Below are positions 7,671 through 14,965 of a DNA stretch of 48,063 nt, in pieces. The position numbers were made by a program, and so were the translations under genes. Where the stretch lies: contig NZ_CADEAU010000004.1 in assembly GCF_902825405.1 (NCBI RefSeq), forward strand, positions 1 through 48,063, written 5' to 3'. This stretch comes from Micromonospora maritima. Its GTDB lineage: Bacteria; Actinomycetota; Actinomycetes; Mycobacteriales; Micromonosporaceae. The number at the start of each line of letters is the position of its first letter. Positions within the stretch are counted from its first letter, which is position 1. The notes beneath the pieces were generated by a model that saw only the letters and a program-made list of their open reading frames with translations, was not told where the DNA came from and searched no databases.

Positions 7671-7837
7671 GACACACCGCCGATCACGCCGAGGTTGGTC
7701 AGCAGCGCACCCACGGCGAGGGGGGTCGCGGCGCCGACGATGCGGAACACGGCCCGGTTGATGCGGGCGGTGAGCCCGTCGGCGGGGCCGAGCATGCCCA
7801 GCGCGAGGATCAGGGCGGTGACGATGAGGGCGAGCAT
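7667..7837 (-). CDS. 56-aa two-helix membrane peptide
   Basis: The reading frame begins MLALIVTALILALGMLG and continues through a short polar turn (PADGLTARINRA) into a second hydrophobic segment (IVGAATPLAVGALLTNLGVIGG). It is framed by 4-nt overlaps on both sides: the start overlaps the stop of the gene at 7837, and the stop overlaps the GTG at 7670. That arrangement makes it a credible gene despite its size. It resembles the tiny Spd membrane proteins of mycelial plasmids, an inference from topology and context. Confidence 0.65.
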   Translation of the reverse strand: MLALIVTALILALGMLGPADGLTARINRAVFRIVGAATPLAVGALLTNLGVIGGVS

Positions 7838-8064
7838 CACCGGTCACCACCCTGCGCGACCAGCACGAGACGGAAGCCGGAGCCGGAGCGGTACCGGTCG
7901 GGGTTGGTGCGGATCGCGGCGCGGAGAACGCGCCATCCGCCGTCCGTGCCCTCGGCGGTGTGGATGGGCTTGGCGGTCAAGTCGACGTTCATCAGGCCCT
8001 CGCAGTCGGGGGCGGTGCGAGCGTCGACGATCCGCTCCTCGATGCAGTAGGTGATGATGTCCAT
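7837..8064 (-). CDS. hypothetical 75-aa protein heading the transfer-like operon
   Basis: The ATG at 8064 follows GGAGG at a good distance (GGAGGTCCGACCC). A soluble alpha/beta-looking protein with two Cys near the start (ITYCIEERIVDARTAPDCEG) and a C-terminal strand-rich part (GWRVLRAAIRTNPDRYRSG, FRLVLVAQ). No family is recognised. It is the first gene of the tightly overlapping leftward set running to the FtsK-like gene, and a terminator-like hairpin lies just upstream at 8093-8129. Confidence 0.65.
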   Translation of the reverse strand: MDIITYCIEERIVDARTAPDCEGLMNVDLTAKPIHTAEGTDGGWRVLRAAIRTNPDRYRSGSGFRLVLVAQGGDR

Positions 8065-8092
8065 GGGTCGGACCTCCTAGCGGTCTGATCAA

Positions 8093-8129
8093 GGCCCCCG
8101 GCCAGCGGTAGGGTCGCCAGCCGGGGGCC
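8093..8129 (-). terminator. hairpin between 8140 gene and transfer operon
   Basis: The stem GGCCCCCGGC (8093-8102) pairs with GCCGGGGGCC (8120-8129) around a 17-nt loop. It follows the stop of the small gene at 8140 and precedes the operon starting at 8064, so it probably isolates the transfer-like operon from upstream transcription. Confidence 0.7.
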
Positions 8130-8139
8130 GCTTTCGTGG

Positions 8140-8277
8140 CTACTTGCCCTTCGGGCGCTCGCTGCCGTGCGCCTCCCGTGGCAGCCCGCACTGGCCGAGC
8201 CGACCGGGCGCCACCTCCGTGACCTCCTTGCACTCCCGGGTGAACCGGCCGTCGAACGCGTGGTCGGGGCTGCTCAT
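8140..8277 (-). CDS. hypothetical 45-aa protein
   Basis: A small polar protein (MSSPDHAFDGRFTREC, then two short helices and a Lys-rich end) with two Cys. The ATG at 8277 has GGAGG 8 nt upstream, the main reason for calling it; a longer in-frame start at 8337 has no such site. It is divergent from the plus-strand gene at 8385 and ends just before a terminator hairpin, so it forms a one-gene unit. Function unknown. Confidence 0.55.
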   Translation of the reverse strand: MSSPDHAFDGRFTRECKEVTEVAPGRLGQCGLPREAHGSERPKGK

Positions 8278-8384
8278 CTGGGTGGCCTCCTCGGTCTCGC
8301 TTGCGTGTTCGTGTTTCTGATGAGACGCTAACCCCACCGCAGGGCATGTGTCAACTGAGACAAGGAGCTGATAGCGTGACCGCC

Positions 8385-8606
8385 GTGGTTCGCCCCAAGA
8401 CCGTCTACGACGACGAGCAGCAACGACTCCTGAACGTCGCCGTGGAGAAGGCCCGCGCCGCCGAGGTGGCCGAAGAGGAGGCGTGGCAGGCCATCAAGGC
8501 GGCCCGCGACGCGAAGGTGCTCGACACCGACCTGTGCGGCGAGGAAACACCGCCGAGGTTCAACCGGGCCACCCTCAACCGGAAGTTCGGCCCCCGCTCA
8601 GCCTGA
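8385..8606 (+). CDS. small helical moron protein, leaderless start
   Basis: A 73-aa plus-strand protein against the leftward genes. TAGCGT at 8372-8377 lies 7 nt before GTG 8385, the same spacing as the other plus-strand genes here, favouring a leaderless start; the in-frame GTG at 8376, with AAGGAG upstream, is the alternative. The protein is a long charged helix (QQRLLNVAVEKARAAEVAEEE, then AWQAIKAARDAKVL) with a basic C-terminus. No family is known. It is followed by a bidirectional hairpin at 8624. Probably expressed in the lysogen. Confidence 0.6.
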   Translation: MVRPKTVYDDEQQRLLNVAVEKARAAEVAEEEAWQAIKAARDAKVLDTDLCGEETPPRFNRATLNRKFGPRSA

Positions 8607-8623
8607 CCCCCAGACAGCACGAA

Positions 8624-8663
8624 AGCGGCCCCGCCAGAGCGCAATCGCTCCAGCGGGGCCGCT
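8624..8663. terminator. bidirectional hairpin
   Basis: AGCGGCCCCGC (8624-8634) pairs with GCGGGGCCGCT (8653-8663), an 11-bp stem, flanked by GAAA on the left and TGTCTG on the right. It separates the 73-aa gene from the lipoprotein gene. Confidence 0.75.
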
Positions 8664-8681
8664 GTCTGTGCGCCCGTTCGC

Positions 8682-8687
8682 TACCGT
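8682..8687 (+). promoter_or_regulatory. -10-like TACCGT of lipoprotein gene
   Basis: TACCGT (TAnnnT) ends 7 nt before the ATG at 8695 and there is no ribosome binding site between. This matches the boxes before 8385, 9587, 13062, 44236 and the host gene at 47040, pointing to leaderless transcription. Confidence 0.5.
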
Positions 8688-8694
8688 GCCGGCC

Positions 8695-9105
8695 ATGACC
8701 CGTTCCCGCACCCTCACCGCGGCCGTCCTGGTCGCCTTCGCTGCGTCCGGCTGCTCCAGCGACCGTGAGCCGGCCGCCGCGCCCACCAGCAGCCCGCCCG
8801 CCACCACTGCGGCGGCGTCCCCGTCGGCGAGCGGCCCGGACGTGTACGCGGTGAAGGCGTGCAAGCGGGCCGCGGACGCCCTCGATGCCGGCGGGAACAC
8901 CCTCGACGAGATGGCGGCAGCCGCCTACGAGGCGCAGCAGTCCAGCGAGGAGAAGCTCGTGCGGGCGGGGGCGGCGTTCAGGGAGCGGGTGAGTGACGCG
9001 CAGGCCGCTCAGGGGGCCAGCGACGAGGCGGTGATGGAGGCGAACGCGGCAGCCGCCGCGCTGACGTTCACGGGCACGTGCGCTGAGGTCGGTCTGGTGA
9101 ACTGA
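8695..9105 (+). CDS. small secreted lipoprotein (moron)
   Basis: A 136-aa protein with a classic lipoprotein signal: MTRSRTLTAAVLVAFAASGC, lipobox AASGC with the acylated Cys at ~20. A Ser/Thr/Pro/Ala linker (to ~50) leads to a compact helical domain with two Cys (AVKACKRAADALDAGG and FTGTCAEVGL) that could form a disulfide. ATG 8695 is preferred because the signal peptide begins there. Plus strand, own promoter box and hairpins on both sides mark an independently expressed lysogen gene. Surface lipoproteins of temperate phages often cause superinfection exclusion; here that is only a hypothesis. Confidence 0.75.
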   Translation: MTRSRTLTAAVLVAFAASGCSSDREPAAAPTSSPPATTAAASPSASGPDVYAVKACKRAADALDAGGNTLDEMAAAAYEAQQSSEEKLVRAGAAFRERVSDAQAAQGASDEAVMEANAAAAALTFTGTCAEVGLVN

Positions 9106-9115
9106 CCCGGACATG

Positions 9116-9159
9116 CAGAAGCGGGCCCCGTCTCCGGTTGGAGGCGGGGCCCGCTTCTG
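9116..9159. terminator. strong bidirectional terminator after lipoprotein and lysis genes
   Basis: A 15-bp perfect stem: CAGAAGCGGGCCCCG (9116-9130) with its complement at 9145-9159 and a 14-nt loop. It lies between the converging lipoprotein (ends 9105) and holin (ends 9173) genes, so it can end both transcripts. Confidence 0.85.
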
Positions 9160-9172
9160 TGCAGCGTGGGGG

Positions 9173-9532
9173 TCAGTCGGCGGTCACCGGGGTCTTCGAC
9201 CCGATGCCGTTGTCCGACACGGCCGGCGCGAACGCCACCCCGGCGGCGGTCAGCCCTGCCAGCACCAGCACGATCCACTCCCCCGAGTCGAGGCCGCCGA
9301 GCACGGTGGTGGCGAGGGCCTGGAGGACGGCGAGGACGACCGCGACGGCGGTCTTGCCCCACCGGTACTCCGGGGCGATGGGGACGAGGTAGACGCCGGC
9401 GGCGGTGGCGGCGGCGATGCCGATCTGCACCCACTCCTCCGGGTCGATGTGGTTGTCGCCGCCGAGGGCGGCGTAGAGGGCGACGAGGACGGCGCCCGCC
9501 AGGGAGGCGAAGGCCTTGCCGTACTTCTCCAT
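9173..9532 (-). CDS. phage holin
   Basis: A 119-aa membrane protein from the ATG at 9532, which has AGGAGACCTG directly before it. Hydrophobic segments: FASLAGAVLVALYAALGG (~8-25), VQIGIAAATAAGVYLVPI (~35-52), TAVAVVLAVLQALATTVL (~61-78) and EWIVLVLAGLTAAGVAFA (~85-102), ending in a polar tail. The length and the GKAFASLAG/NHIDPEEW pattern match holins of actinobacterial siphoviruses, which permeabilise the membrane to release the lysin. It is the last leftward late gene, followed by a terminator at 9116. Confidence 0.78.
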   Translation of the reverse strand: MEKYGKAFASLAGAVLVALYAALGGDNHIDPEEWVQIGIAAATAAGVYLVPIAPEYRWGKTAVAVVLAVLQALATTVLGGLDSGEWIVLVLAGLTAAGVAFAPAVSDNGIGSKTPVTAD

Positions 9533-9586
9533 CAGGTCTCCTGGGGGATACGTGTCGGGCCGGCGGGCACGGTAGCGTCGCCGGTT

Positions 9587-9847
9587 GTGGCTGGGATGTC
9601 GCAGCTCCGCGAGGCGGGCTGGTTGTACGGGCCGTCCGACCCGTGGTTGCCGTTGGCGCTGGTCAGGTTGTTTGAGCACCGGGACGGCAGCGGCCGGTGG
9701 GAGGTGCGCCTGAACTCGCCCGCGCATGAGCCGTCGCAGGTGGCCGTGTTCGACGGCGAGGAGCCTGCGCGGGCGGAGTTGGGGCGGATCTACGCCGACG
9801 GTGAGCAGGACGGGCAGTGGCGGATCCGCCGGCCCGACGCCTACTAG
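9587..9847 (+). CDS. hypothetical 86-aa moron protein
   Basis: Plus-strand gene between the holin and the next late gene. TAGCGT at 9573-9578 precedes GTG 9587 by 8 nt; ATG 9596 is an alternative start. A soluble protein with aromatic and acidic residues (YGPSDPWLPLALVRLFEHRDGSGRWEVRLNS split by turns) and a conserved-looking end, WRIRRPDAY. Its TAG interlocks with the stop of the convergent gene (CTAG at 9844-9847). No family is recognised. Convergent placement and its own box indicate independent expression in the lysogen. Confidence 0.6.
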   Translation: MAGMSQLREAGWLYGPSDPWLPLALVRLFEHRDGSGRWEVRLNSPAHEPSQVAVFDGEEPARAELGRIYADGEQDGQWRIRRPDAY

Positions 9848-10233
9848 TCGGGTTTGCGGGATCCGGCGCCCACCGGTTCGGTGGTGACCATCTTCCGCAG
9901 CTGCTCGACCTTCGCGTCGGGGTGCAGGATCGCCGCCCGCCACCGGCGCAGGGTGGCCGTCAACCCGGCCACGCTGTCGGACAGCTCACCGAGGTTGTCC
10001 TTCGTGGTGCGGACCTCGGTCTCCAGCTCCCGCACCCGCAGCTTCAACGGCTCCAACAGGGTGAGCGCGGTGTCGGTGAGCACGTCGGCGGCGTCGGCCC
10101 GGAACTTTCTGCGTTGCAGCAGCAGACCGATCAGCGCGGCCAGGCCCCCGCCCCCACCGAGCACCCCCACCACCGTGACGAGGATCGACGTCCACGCCGG
10201 CCCCGACGGCGGCGCATCTGCCGCCCACATCAC
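9844..10233 (-). CDS. membrane-anchored coiled-coil protein of lysis cassette
   Basis: A 129-aa protein with a single N-terminal transmembrane helix (SILVTVVGVLGGGGGLAALI, ~16-37), then a basic stretch and a coiled coil (~45-110: LEPLKLRVRELETEV, DNLGELSDSVAGLTATLRR). This topology is common for second membrane proteins next to holins (LydB- or Rz-like roles). The ATG at 10233 overlaps the upstream stop at 10230. Function is inferred from position: between a four-helix membrane protein and the holin, downstream of the endolysin. Confidence 0.6.
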   Translation of the reverse strand: MMWAADAPPSGPAWTSILVTVVGVLGGGGGLAALIGLLLQRRKFRADAADVLTDTALTLLEPLKLRVRELETEVRTTKDNLGELSDSVAGLTATLRRWRAAILHPDAKVEQLRKMVTTEPVGAGSRKPD

Positions 10234-10688
10234 CGGTCACGCTCCACCAGTAGCGGCACGTCTGCCATCACCCCCGACTCGGCGGCCCGGGCAACCCGCA
10301 TGAGGTCCCGGCCGATCTGACCGACCCGCCACCACGCACCCACCGCCACACCCCCCACGAACGCGCCGGCGGCGGTGGCGGACAGGCCGGCGATGACGGC
10401 GAGCGCGATGGCGTACATGGTGGTGACGGAGCCGAGGACAGCGACGCCGAGCAGCTCCACACCCAGGGCCGTGCTGAGCTGCCCTTTCCAGGTGACGCCG
10501 ACCAGGCCGACGACACCGGCGACGATCAGCCCGACCTCCCAGCCGGCCTGCACGATCGTCGGCATGGCGGACACGACCGAGGGGGGCCGGTACTCGGTGG
10601 CCAGCAGCGCGATCCCGCAGGCGAGGGCGGCGATGAGCACGGCCACCTCGAACGGGTGCCGGCCGGTGGTGATCTGAACCGGGCGCAC
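10230..10688 (-). CDS. four-helix membrane protein of lysis cassette
   Basis: A 152-aa protein whose start overlaps the endolysin stop at 10688. Four hydrophobic segments are visible: EVAVLIAALACGIALLA, VGLIVAGVVGLVGV, LLGVAVLGSVTTMYAIALAV and ATAAGAFVGGVAVGAWW, then an Arg-rich C-terminus. It could be a second holin or an anti-holin, since two or three membrane proteins after an endolysin are common in actinophages. No specific family is recognised. Confidence 0.6.
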   Translation of the reverse strand: MRPVQITTGRHPFEVAVLIAALACGIALLATEYRPPSVVSAMPTIVQAGWEVGLIVAGVVGLVGVTWKGQLSTALGVELLGVAVLGSVTTMYAIALAVIAGLSATAAGAFVGGVAVGAWWRVGQIGRDLMRVARAAESGVMADVPLLVERDR

Positions 10689-11551
10689 TACCGGACCAGA
10701 CGGGCGGCGAGTTCGCTGGCAACCTGATCGACGGTGGCGCCGCCGGCCGGGCCGGGCTCACCCCGGTCACCCTTCGGCCCCTGCGGACCAGCCGGACCCT
10801 GCGGGCCCGGATCGCCCTTCGGCCCGGGCGTCGCGCCCGCGAACCGCCTGATGAACAGCACCTGCACCCGGATGTACGAGTCGGCGTCGTAGACCCGTCC
10901 GTCCGACACGACGCCGAGGGACGCCTCGGCCTTCTTCAGCGCGGCGGCGGTCCCGTCGCCGTACGCCCCGTCGATGGTTCCCGGGGTGAACCCGATGTTG
11001 TGGAGGGCGTACTGGAGGGCGCGGACGTTCTCGCCCCGGTCGCCGTACTTGCAGAACATCTGCGTGATCCCTTCTGCCGGGGCGGGGCCGATCTGCCAGT
11101 CGGCGCCGCTGTCGGCGGCGGCGGTGTGCACGGTGCTGACGTGGATGTGCGTGTCGTGCGGGTCGGAGCCGCTGTACGAGGACCACCGCCACCCGTAGTT
11201 GGGGCCGGTGATCCGCCGGTTGGAGATGATGTAGCCGATCCGCGGGTCCCTGCTGGCCCGGAGCTGCTCGGCGACCTTGTGCGCGTCGAGGCCGAGGTTG
11301 GGGGCGTGGGGGAAGTCCCTCGCGCAGACGACCGCGGTGGCGCCGAGCGCGCTGTAGAAGTGCGGGTAGTGGTCGGAGGTCGAGGAGTGGGCGCTGTCGG
11401 CGATCGACCCCCACGACGCCGCCGACGTGGCCGGCGGCACCGCCCTCGGGTAGGTCGCCCGGATCTGCTCGTTCAGCCGATCCAGCGAGCGGACCGTCCG
11501 CCACGGCTGGCCCTTGCTCCACATGCGGATCTCCCTCGCCATCAGCGGCAC
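10688..11551 (-). CDS. endolysin: M15-like peptidase, peptidoglycan-binding domain and collagen-like tail
   Basis: A 287-aa protein from GTG 11551 with AGGAGG 5 nt upstream. Residues ~40-140 look like a zinc DD-peptidase: H55, SDH (59-61), RDF with D79 and HIH (135-137) could supply the metal and catalytic residues. Residues ~165-215 fit a peptidoglycan-binding domain 1 ([30 protein letters not shown]). Residues ~243-271 are collagen-like Gly-X-Y triplets ([13 protein letters not shown]...), unusual in an endolysin, followed by a short helix. It lies between a glycosidase-like tail gene and membrane proteins. Cell-wall cleavage is well supported; the exact bond is inferred. A virion-associated lysin is the alternative. 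Confidence 0.78.
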   Translation of the reverse strand: MPLMAREIRMWSKGQPWRTVRSLDRLNEQIRATYPRAVPPATSAASWGSIADSAHSSTSDHYPHFYSALGATAVVCARDFPHAPNLGLDAHKVAEQLRASRDPRIGYIISNRRITGPNYGWRWSSYSGSDPHDTHIHVSTVHTAAADSGADWQIGPAPAEGITQMFCKYGDRGENVRALQYALHNIGFTPGTIDGAYGDGTAAALKKAEASLGVVSDGRVYDADSYIRVQVLFIRRFAGATPGPKGDPGPQGPAGPQGPKGDRGEPGPAGGATVDQVASELAARLVR

Positions 11552-11560
11552 CGTGGCCTC

Positions 11561-13027
11561 CTAGAAGATGGGGACGCCCGGCCGCGCGTCCGGTGACACC
11601 GCCGGAGCCGACGGTGCCGGTGCCAACGCCACCGACCAGACGGTCACCTCGGTCTGCGTCTGGTTCGCCGTCAACGTCCGGCCGTAGGTGCCGGCCGCCA
11701 GCGGGGCGGACTCGAACACGGCGACGGTGATGTCCTGCCCGCCGGCCGCGTTGCTCGCGGCGTCCCACCGCTTGGTGTCACCCCCGGAGCTGGACCAGGT
11801 GGTGGGGGTGCCGGTGTTCGCGTGCCGGCTCATCACCATGGTGAGCAGGACCCCGCCGTCGGGGACCGCCACCGACGGCGCCGTGTGCACCGTCCCATCG
11901 GTGGAGCTGGCCGCCGACGCCCACGCGGCGAGCGGTGTGCTGGTGTGCAGGCCCCGGTAGGCGCCGACCCATCCGGCGTTCTTCCGCGCCGACGACAACG
12001 TCCACGCGTACGTGGACGGCTCCGACGCCGCAGTGCGGGTGTACGCCTTGCTGGTCAGGTTGCTCGTGTCGGTTTGCGTGCCGAGCAGCGTCAGGGCGGG
12101 GTCGGTGGTAGTGACCGTCGACCCGATCCACCCCATGAACCCGACCAGGAAGTCCCCGTTGACCGTCCCGGACGGCTTGGCCACGGACAGGCTGGTGATC
12201 GACGTCGCGTTGAGGGTCTGACCGGCCGGCGGAACGAAGCTGATCCCGCCCGTGACCGGCGGCGGCGCGTTCTCTGCGGCGATCAGCGCGGCGAGGGTTT
12301 CCTCCTCGACGACGCGGTTCTGGGCGATGATGTCGTCCCCGCCGACGTGGAACCAGGTGCCGGTGAGCGCGTCGTCGGCGTGCAGCACCTGCACGAACGA
12401 GCGCATCCAGTCCGCGCAACCGGTGCCGCCGGGGTCGGTGGACACCCGTTCGGCGCCCCACTCGGCGATCAGGTAGGGCTTGCCGACCTGCGCGGACATG
12501 TCCCGGCACAGTTTCAGCATGTCCGCCGGATCCCGGTACGAGCTGGACGACTCGTTGTAGACGTCGAAGCCGATCGCGTCGATGCCGTACGCGGCGTCCG
12601 CCGGCCACCACGTCGCCGCCGGGTTGGCGTTGTGCTCCCACCAGTAGTGGGTGAACACCGGCGCGAGGGTGATCCGGGAGCGGGCGGGGTGCGATTCGAG
12701 GGTTTGCACCAGCTCCAGCCAGCGGGACCGGAACACCGCCGGCAGCGGGTCCCCGCTCGTCTGCTGCTCGGGTTCGTGCCAGTAGGTGAGGATCAGCCGC
12801 TGCCCGGACGGCATCGCGTTGAGCCAGGTGGTGACGGCGGCGAGGTCCCAAATCTTGAACGACAGGTGGGGGACGGCGCCGGCGGCGACGATCGGGCCGA
12901 GGACCGTGCCCGACCAGGACGGCAGGGTTTGCGTGCTGCTGCGGAACACCCGCACGGCTTCGGTGCCGGGGTAGCGGGCGAGCATGGCTTCGACGGACAG
13001 GGTGCCGGGGCACCAGCCGAGCATCAT
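11561..13027 (-). CDS. glycosidase-like tail tip / receptor-binding protein
   Basis: A 488-aa protein; ATG 13027 follows GGGAGG. Residues ~1-240 look like a (beta/alpha)8 glycoside hydrolase of clan GH-A type: YWHEPE with E85 as candidate acid/base, VFTHYWWEH, GFDVYNES, and LIAEWGAE with E189 as candidate nucleophile. Residues ~265-470 form a beta-rich domain (GDFLVGFMGW, AYTRTAASEPSTYAWTLS, GVLLTMVMSRH) that resembles the N-terminal domain of the protein at 22679. Downstream of the minor tail genes and next to the endolysin, it probably binds and trims a surface polysaccharide during adsorption. The enzyme family is my inference from motifs. Confidence 0.72.
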   Translation of the reverse strand: MMLGWCPGTLSVEAMLARYPGTEAVRVFRSSTQTLPSWSGTVLGPIVAAGAVPHLSFKIWDLAAVTTWLNAMPSGQRLILTYWHEPEQQTSGDPLPAVFRSRWLELVQTLESHPARSRITLAPVFTHYWWEHNANPAATWWPADAAYGIDAIGFDVYNESSSSYRDPADMLKLCRDMSAQVGKPYLIAEWGAERVSTDPGGTGCADWMRSFVQVLHADDALTGTWFHVGGDDIIAQNRVVEEETLAALIAAENAPPPVTGGISFVPPAGQTLNATSITSLSVAKPSGTVNGDFLVGFMGWIGSTVTTTDPALTLLGTQTDTSNLTSKAYTRTAASEPSTYAWTLSSARKNAGWVGAYRGLHTSTPLAAWASAASSTDGTVHTAPSVAVPDGGVLLTMVMSRHANTGTPTTWSSSGGDTKRWDAASNAAGGQDITVAVFESAPLAAGTYGRTLTANQTQTEVTVWSVALAPAPSAPAVSPDARPGVPIF

Positions 13028-13061
13028 GGGCGTGTGCCTCCCGGGCTATAGAGTTGTGGCC

Positions 13062-13289
13062 GTGAATGACCTGGTGAAGGACCCAGCGCCCGCAGTCGGG
13101 CAGGTGTGGCGAGGCGTGGAACACGGCAGCCTGTTCCGGGTGCTGCTGGTGCACGATGGGAAGGTGACCTTCCAGGTCATGCACCAGGGCAATCCGCAGA
13201 ACGAGGACTGGCTGCCGGTCGGGCAGATCCACAGCCTCCCGCTCGAGCGGTGGCTCAACGGCTACCTGGAATTCGGGTGGCTGACCTGA
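13062..13289 (+). CDS. hypothetical 75-aa moron protein
   Basis: A plus-strand gene inside the leftward tail cluster. TAGAGT at 13049-13054 precedes GTG 13062 by 7 nt, the leaderless pattern; GTG 13056 is two codons upstream. The protein looks like a small beta barrel (VGQVWRGVEHGSLFRVLLV, KVTFQVMHQG, WLPVGQIHSLPLERW), similar in feel to SH3-like DUFs, but no family is recognised. It is convergent with the tail gene ending at 13294. Probably a moron expressed from the prophage. Confidence 0.62.
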   Translation: MNDLVKDPAPAVGQVWRGVEHGSLFRVLLVHDGKVTFQVMHQGNPQNEDWLPVGQIHSLPLERWLNGYLEFGWLT

Positions 13290-13293
13290 TCCG

Positions 13294-14031
13294 TCAGTAG
13301 GCCAGGGCCTGCACGGTCAGCTTGCTACCGGCGGTCGTCGAACCCACCTGGATCACATCCACCGTCAGATACGACGTCGGCCCCCACGCCGACACCGCGA
13401 ACGTCGAGGCCACACCCGAGGACCGCTGCCCGGTCGCGATCGTCGGACGGTTCCCGGAGGTGAACGCCTCCACCCCATCCACCTTCAACGTCACGATCAG
13501 CGAGCTACCGGCCGGCGTGGAACCACCCACCGACGCCACCACACCCCGCAACGTCAGCGTCTTCCCCGTCGGGTTGTAGATCCGGTACACGCCCGTACCG
13601 ACCGTGGCCGTGTCCTGCGACCACGTCGGCATCAACGCCTGCGGCGGCGACGCCGCGAACGCCGCGAAGTCGTCCGCCGTGTCCTGCGCCAAGGTGGCCA
13701 CCGCCGACAGCGTCCCGGCCAGACGCGCCTGCACCAACGCCCGCGGCCCACCACCCGCCGACGCCCACAGCTCCGTCACCCCGTCCGGGCCCTGGAACGG
13801 CGGGATCGTCCCCGGCGCCCGACCGTCCGACCCGTCCGACGACGTGATCGTCGTCGCCGCGACGCCGCTGCCGTCGAGCAGATCGGTGACCTGCGTGCCG
13901 CCGGTCTCCGCGTTGTAGAACGCCACCTGCACGGCGCCGACGATCTGCGCCATGCCGTCGTTGCCGTCCACCCCGTCCTGCGTGGTGAACGTCCAATCGG
14001 CGATCCCGCCGGCGAACCAGTACCGAGCCAT
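13294..14031 (-). CDS. minor tail protein
   Basis: A 245-aa protein starting MARYWFAGGIADWTF, typical of actinophage minor tail proteins with a short N-terminal domain (to ~95). A helical linker (LAQDTADDFAAFAAS) and a C-terminal beta-sandwich (YRIYNPTGKTLTLRGVVAS, SLIVTLKVDGVEAF, YLTVDVIQVG) follow. It lies in the tail-tip block between the 305-aa baseplate-type gene and the glycosidase-like gene. Likely a structural or adsorption protein at the tail tip; no enzymatic residues are seen. Confidence 0.68.
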   Translation of the reverse strand: MARYWFAGGIADWTFTTQDGVDGNDGMAQIVGAVQVAFYNAETGGTQVTDLLDGSGVAATTITSSDGSDGRAPGTIPPFQGPDGVTELWASAGGGPRALVQARLAGTLSAVATLAQDTADDFAAFAASPPQALMPTWSQDTATVGTGVYRIYNPTGKTLTLRGVVASVGGSTPAGSSLIVTLKVDGVEAFTSGNRPTIATGQRSSGVASTFAVSAWGPTSYLTVDVIQVGSTTAGSKLTVQALAY

Positions 14032-14047
14032 GCGAATCGAATCCCTC

Positions 14048-14965
14048 TCAGGAGGCGGCGTGGAAGGTCAACGAGCCGTCGAGGGCCCGGCTGTCAGTGA
14101 CGCCCCGACCCAGCGGCGCCTCGATGTACACCCCGCCGGCGGTCGTCGCCTTCAAGCGCACCGACTCACCCGACGCGGATCCGTAGAACGCCTGCCCCGG
14201 CACGTCGAACGTCGGATAGCAGCCCGCCGGCAGCTGCCCCACCTTCACCGACGCGCCCGCCGGGATCGACGTGCTGCGGGTCACGTTCACCGCCATCACG
14301 ACGGTGCCGTTGCGCCGCTGTACCCGGTTCAGCGCCGCCGTCCAACCCGACGACAGCGACAGCGACAGCAGCCCCGAATCCTCGGCCGTGGCGCTCCAGC
14401 CCGTGCCGTTCGACAGCAGGTACTGGCCGGTGTCGGTGCGGAACACCACCCGACCTGGGCTGGGCGGGGGCATCGTCGCCGCCTTGCACAAGATCATGCC
14501 GTCTTCGCCGAGGTACCAGCAGCGGCGCACCACATCCGTCGACGCGAGGGTGGTGGCGTTGTTGACCACCGTCACCTCAGCCAGCGGCAACTCCCACCAA
14601 CCCGACGTGCCCGTCGCGTTCGTCGTCGCCGGCGCACCGGCCCCCGGGGTGCCCTGCACCACCTGCACCGACACCGAGTAGTCCGACCGGTTCAGCCGCA
14701 ACACCACCAGGTCGATCCGCGTGCTGCCGGACGTGTTCGCGGCGAGGGTCTTCGAGAACTCCGACGCGTCGTTCTGCCAGAAGTAGCCCTCCACCACCGC
14801 CGACTTGCTCGCCCGCACGAACACCTGCCGCGTGCCCGTGCCGTTGGCGTACACCACCGACGAGTCGTCCGGATGCCCGTGCACCCCCGTGGCCGTGCCA
14901 CGGCCGAGGATCAGCTCGTGCTGCCGCTGCGTCACCCCCGGATTCGGGGCGTAGGACTCCGCCAT
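14048..14965 (-). CDS. minor tail / tail-tip protein
   Basis: A 305-aa protein with an ATGA overlap to the Gp37-like gene upstream. The N-terminal part (PNPGVTQRQHELILG, VYANGTGTRQVFVRA, YFWQNDASEF, RIDLVVLRLNRSD) is the layout seen in actinophage tail-tip proteins that follow Gp37-like proteins. The C-terminal part (~200-305) is beta-rich and may bind receptors. The position after the distal tail and Gp37-like genes supports a baseplate role. Confidence 0.7.
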   Translation of the reverse strand: MAESYAPNPGVTQRQHELILGRGTATGVHGHPDDSSVVYANGTGTRQVFVRASKSAVVEGYFWQNDASEFSKTLAANTSGSTRIDLVVLRLNRSDYSVSVQVVQGTPGAGAPATTNATGTSGWWELPLAEVTVVNNATTLASTDVVRRCWYLGEDGMILCKAATMPPPSPGRVVFRTDTGQYLLSNGTGWSATAEDSGLLSLSLSSGWTAALNRVQRRNGTVVMAVNVTRSTSIPAGASVKVGQLPAGCYPTFDVPGQAFYGSASGESVRLKATTAGGVYIEAPLGRGVTDSRALDGSLTFHAAS

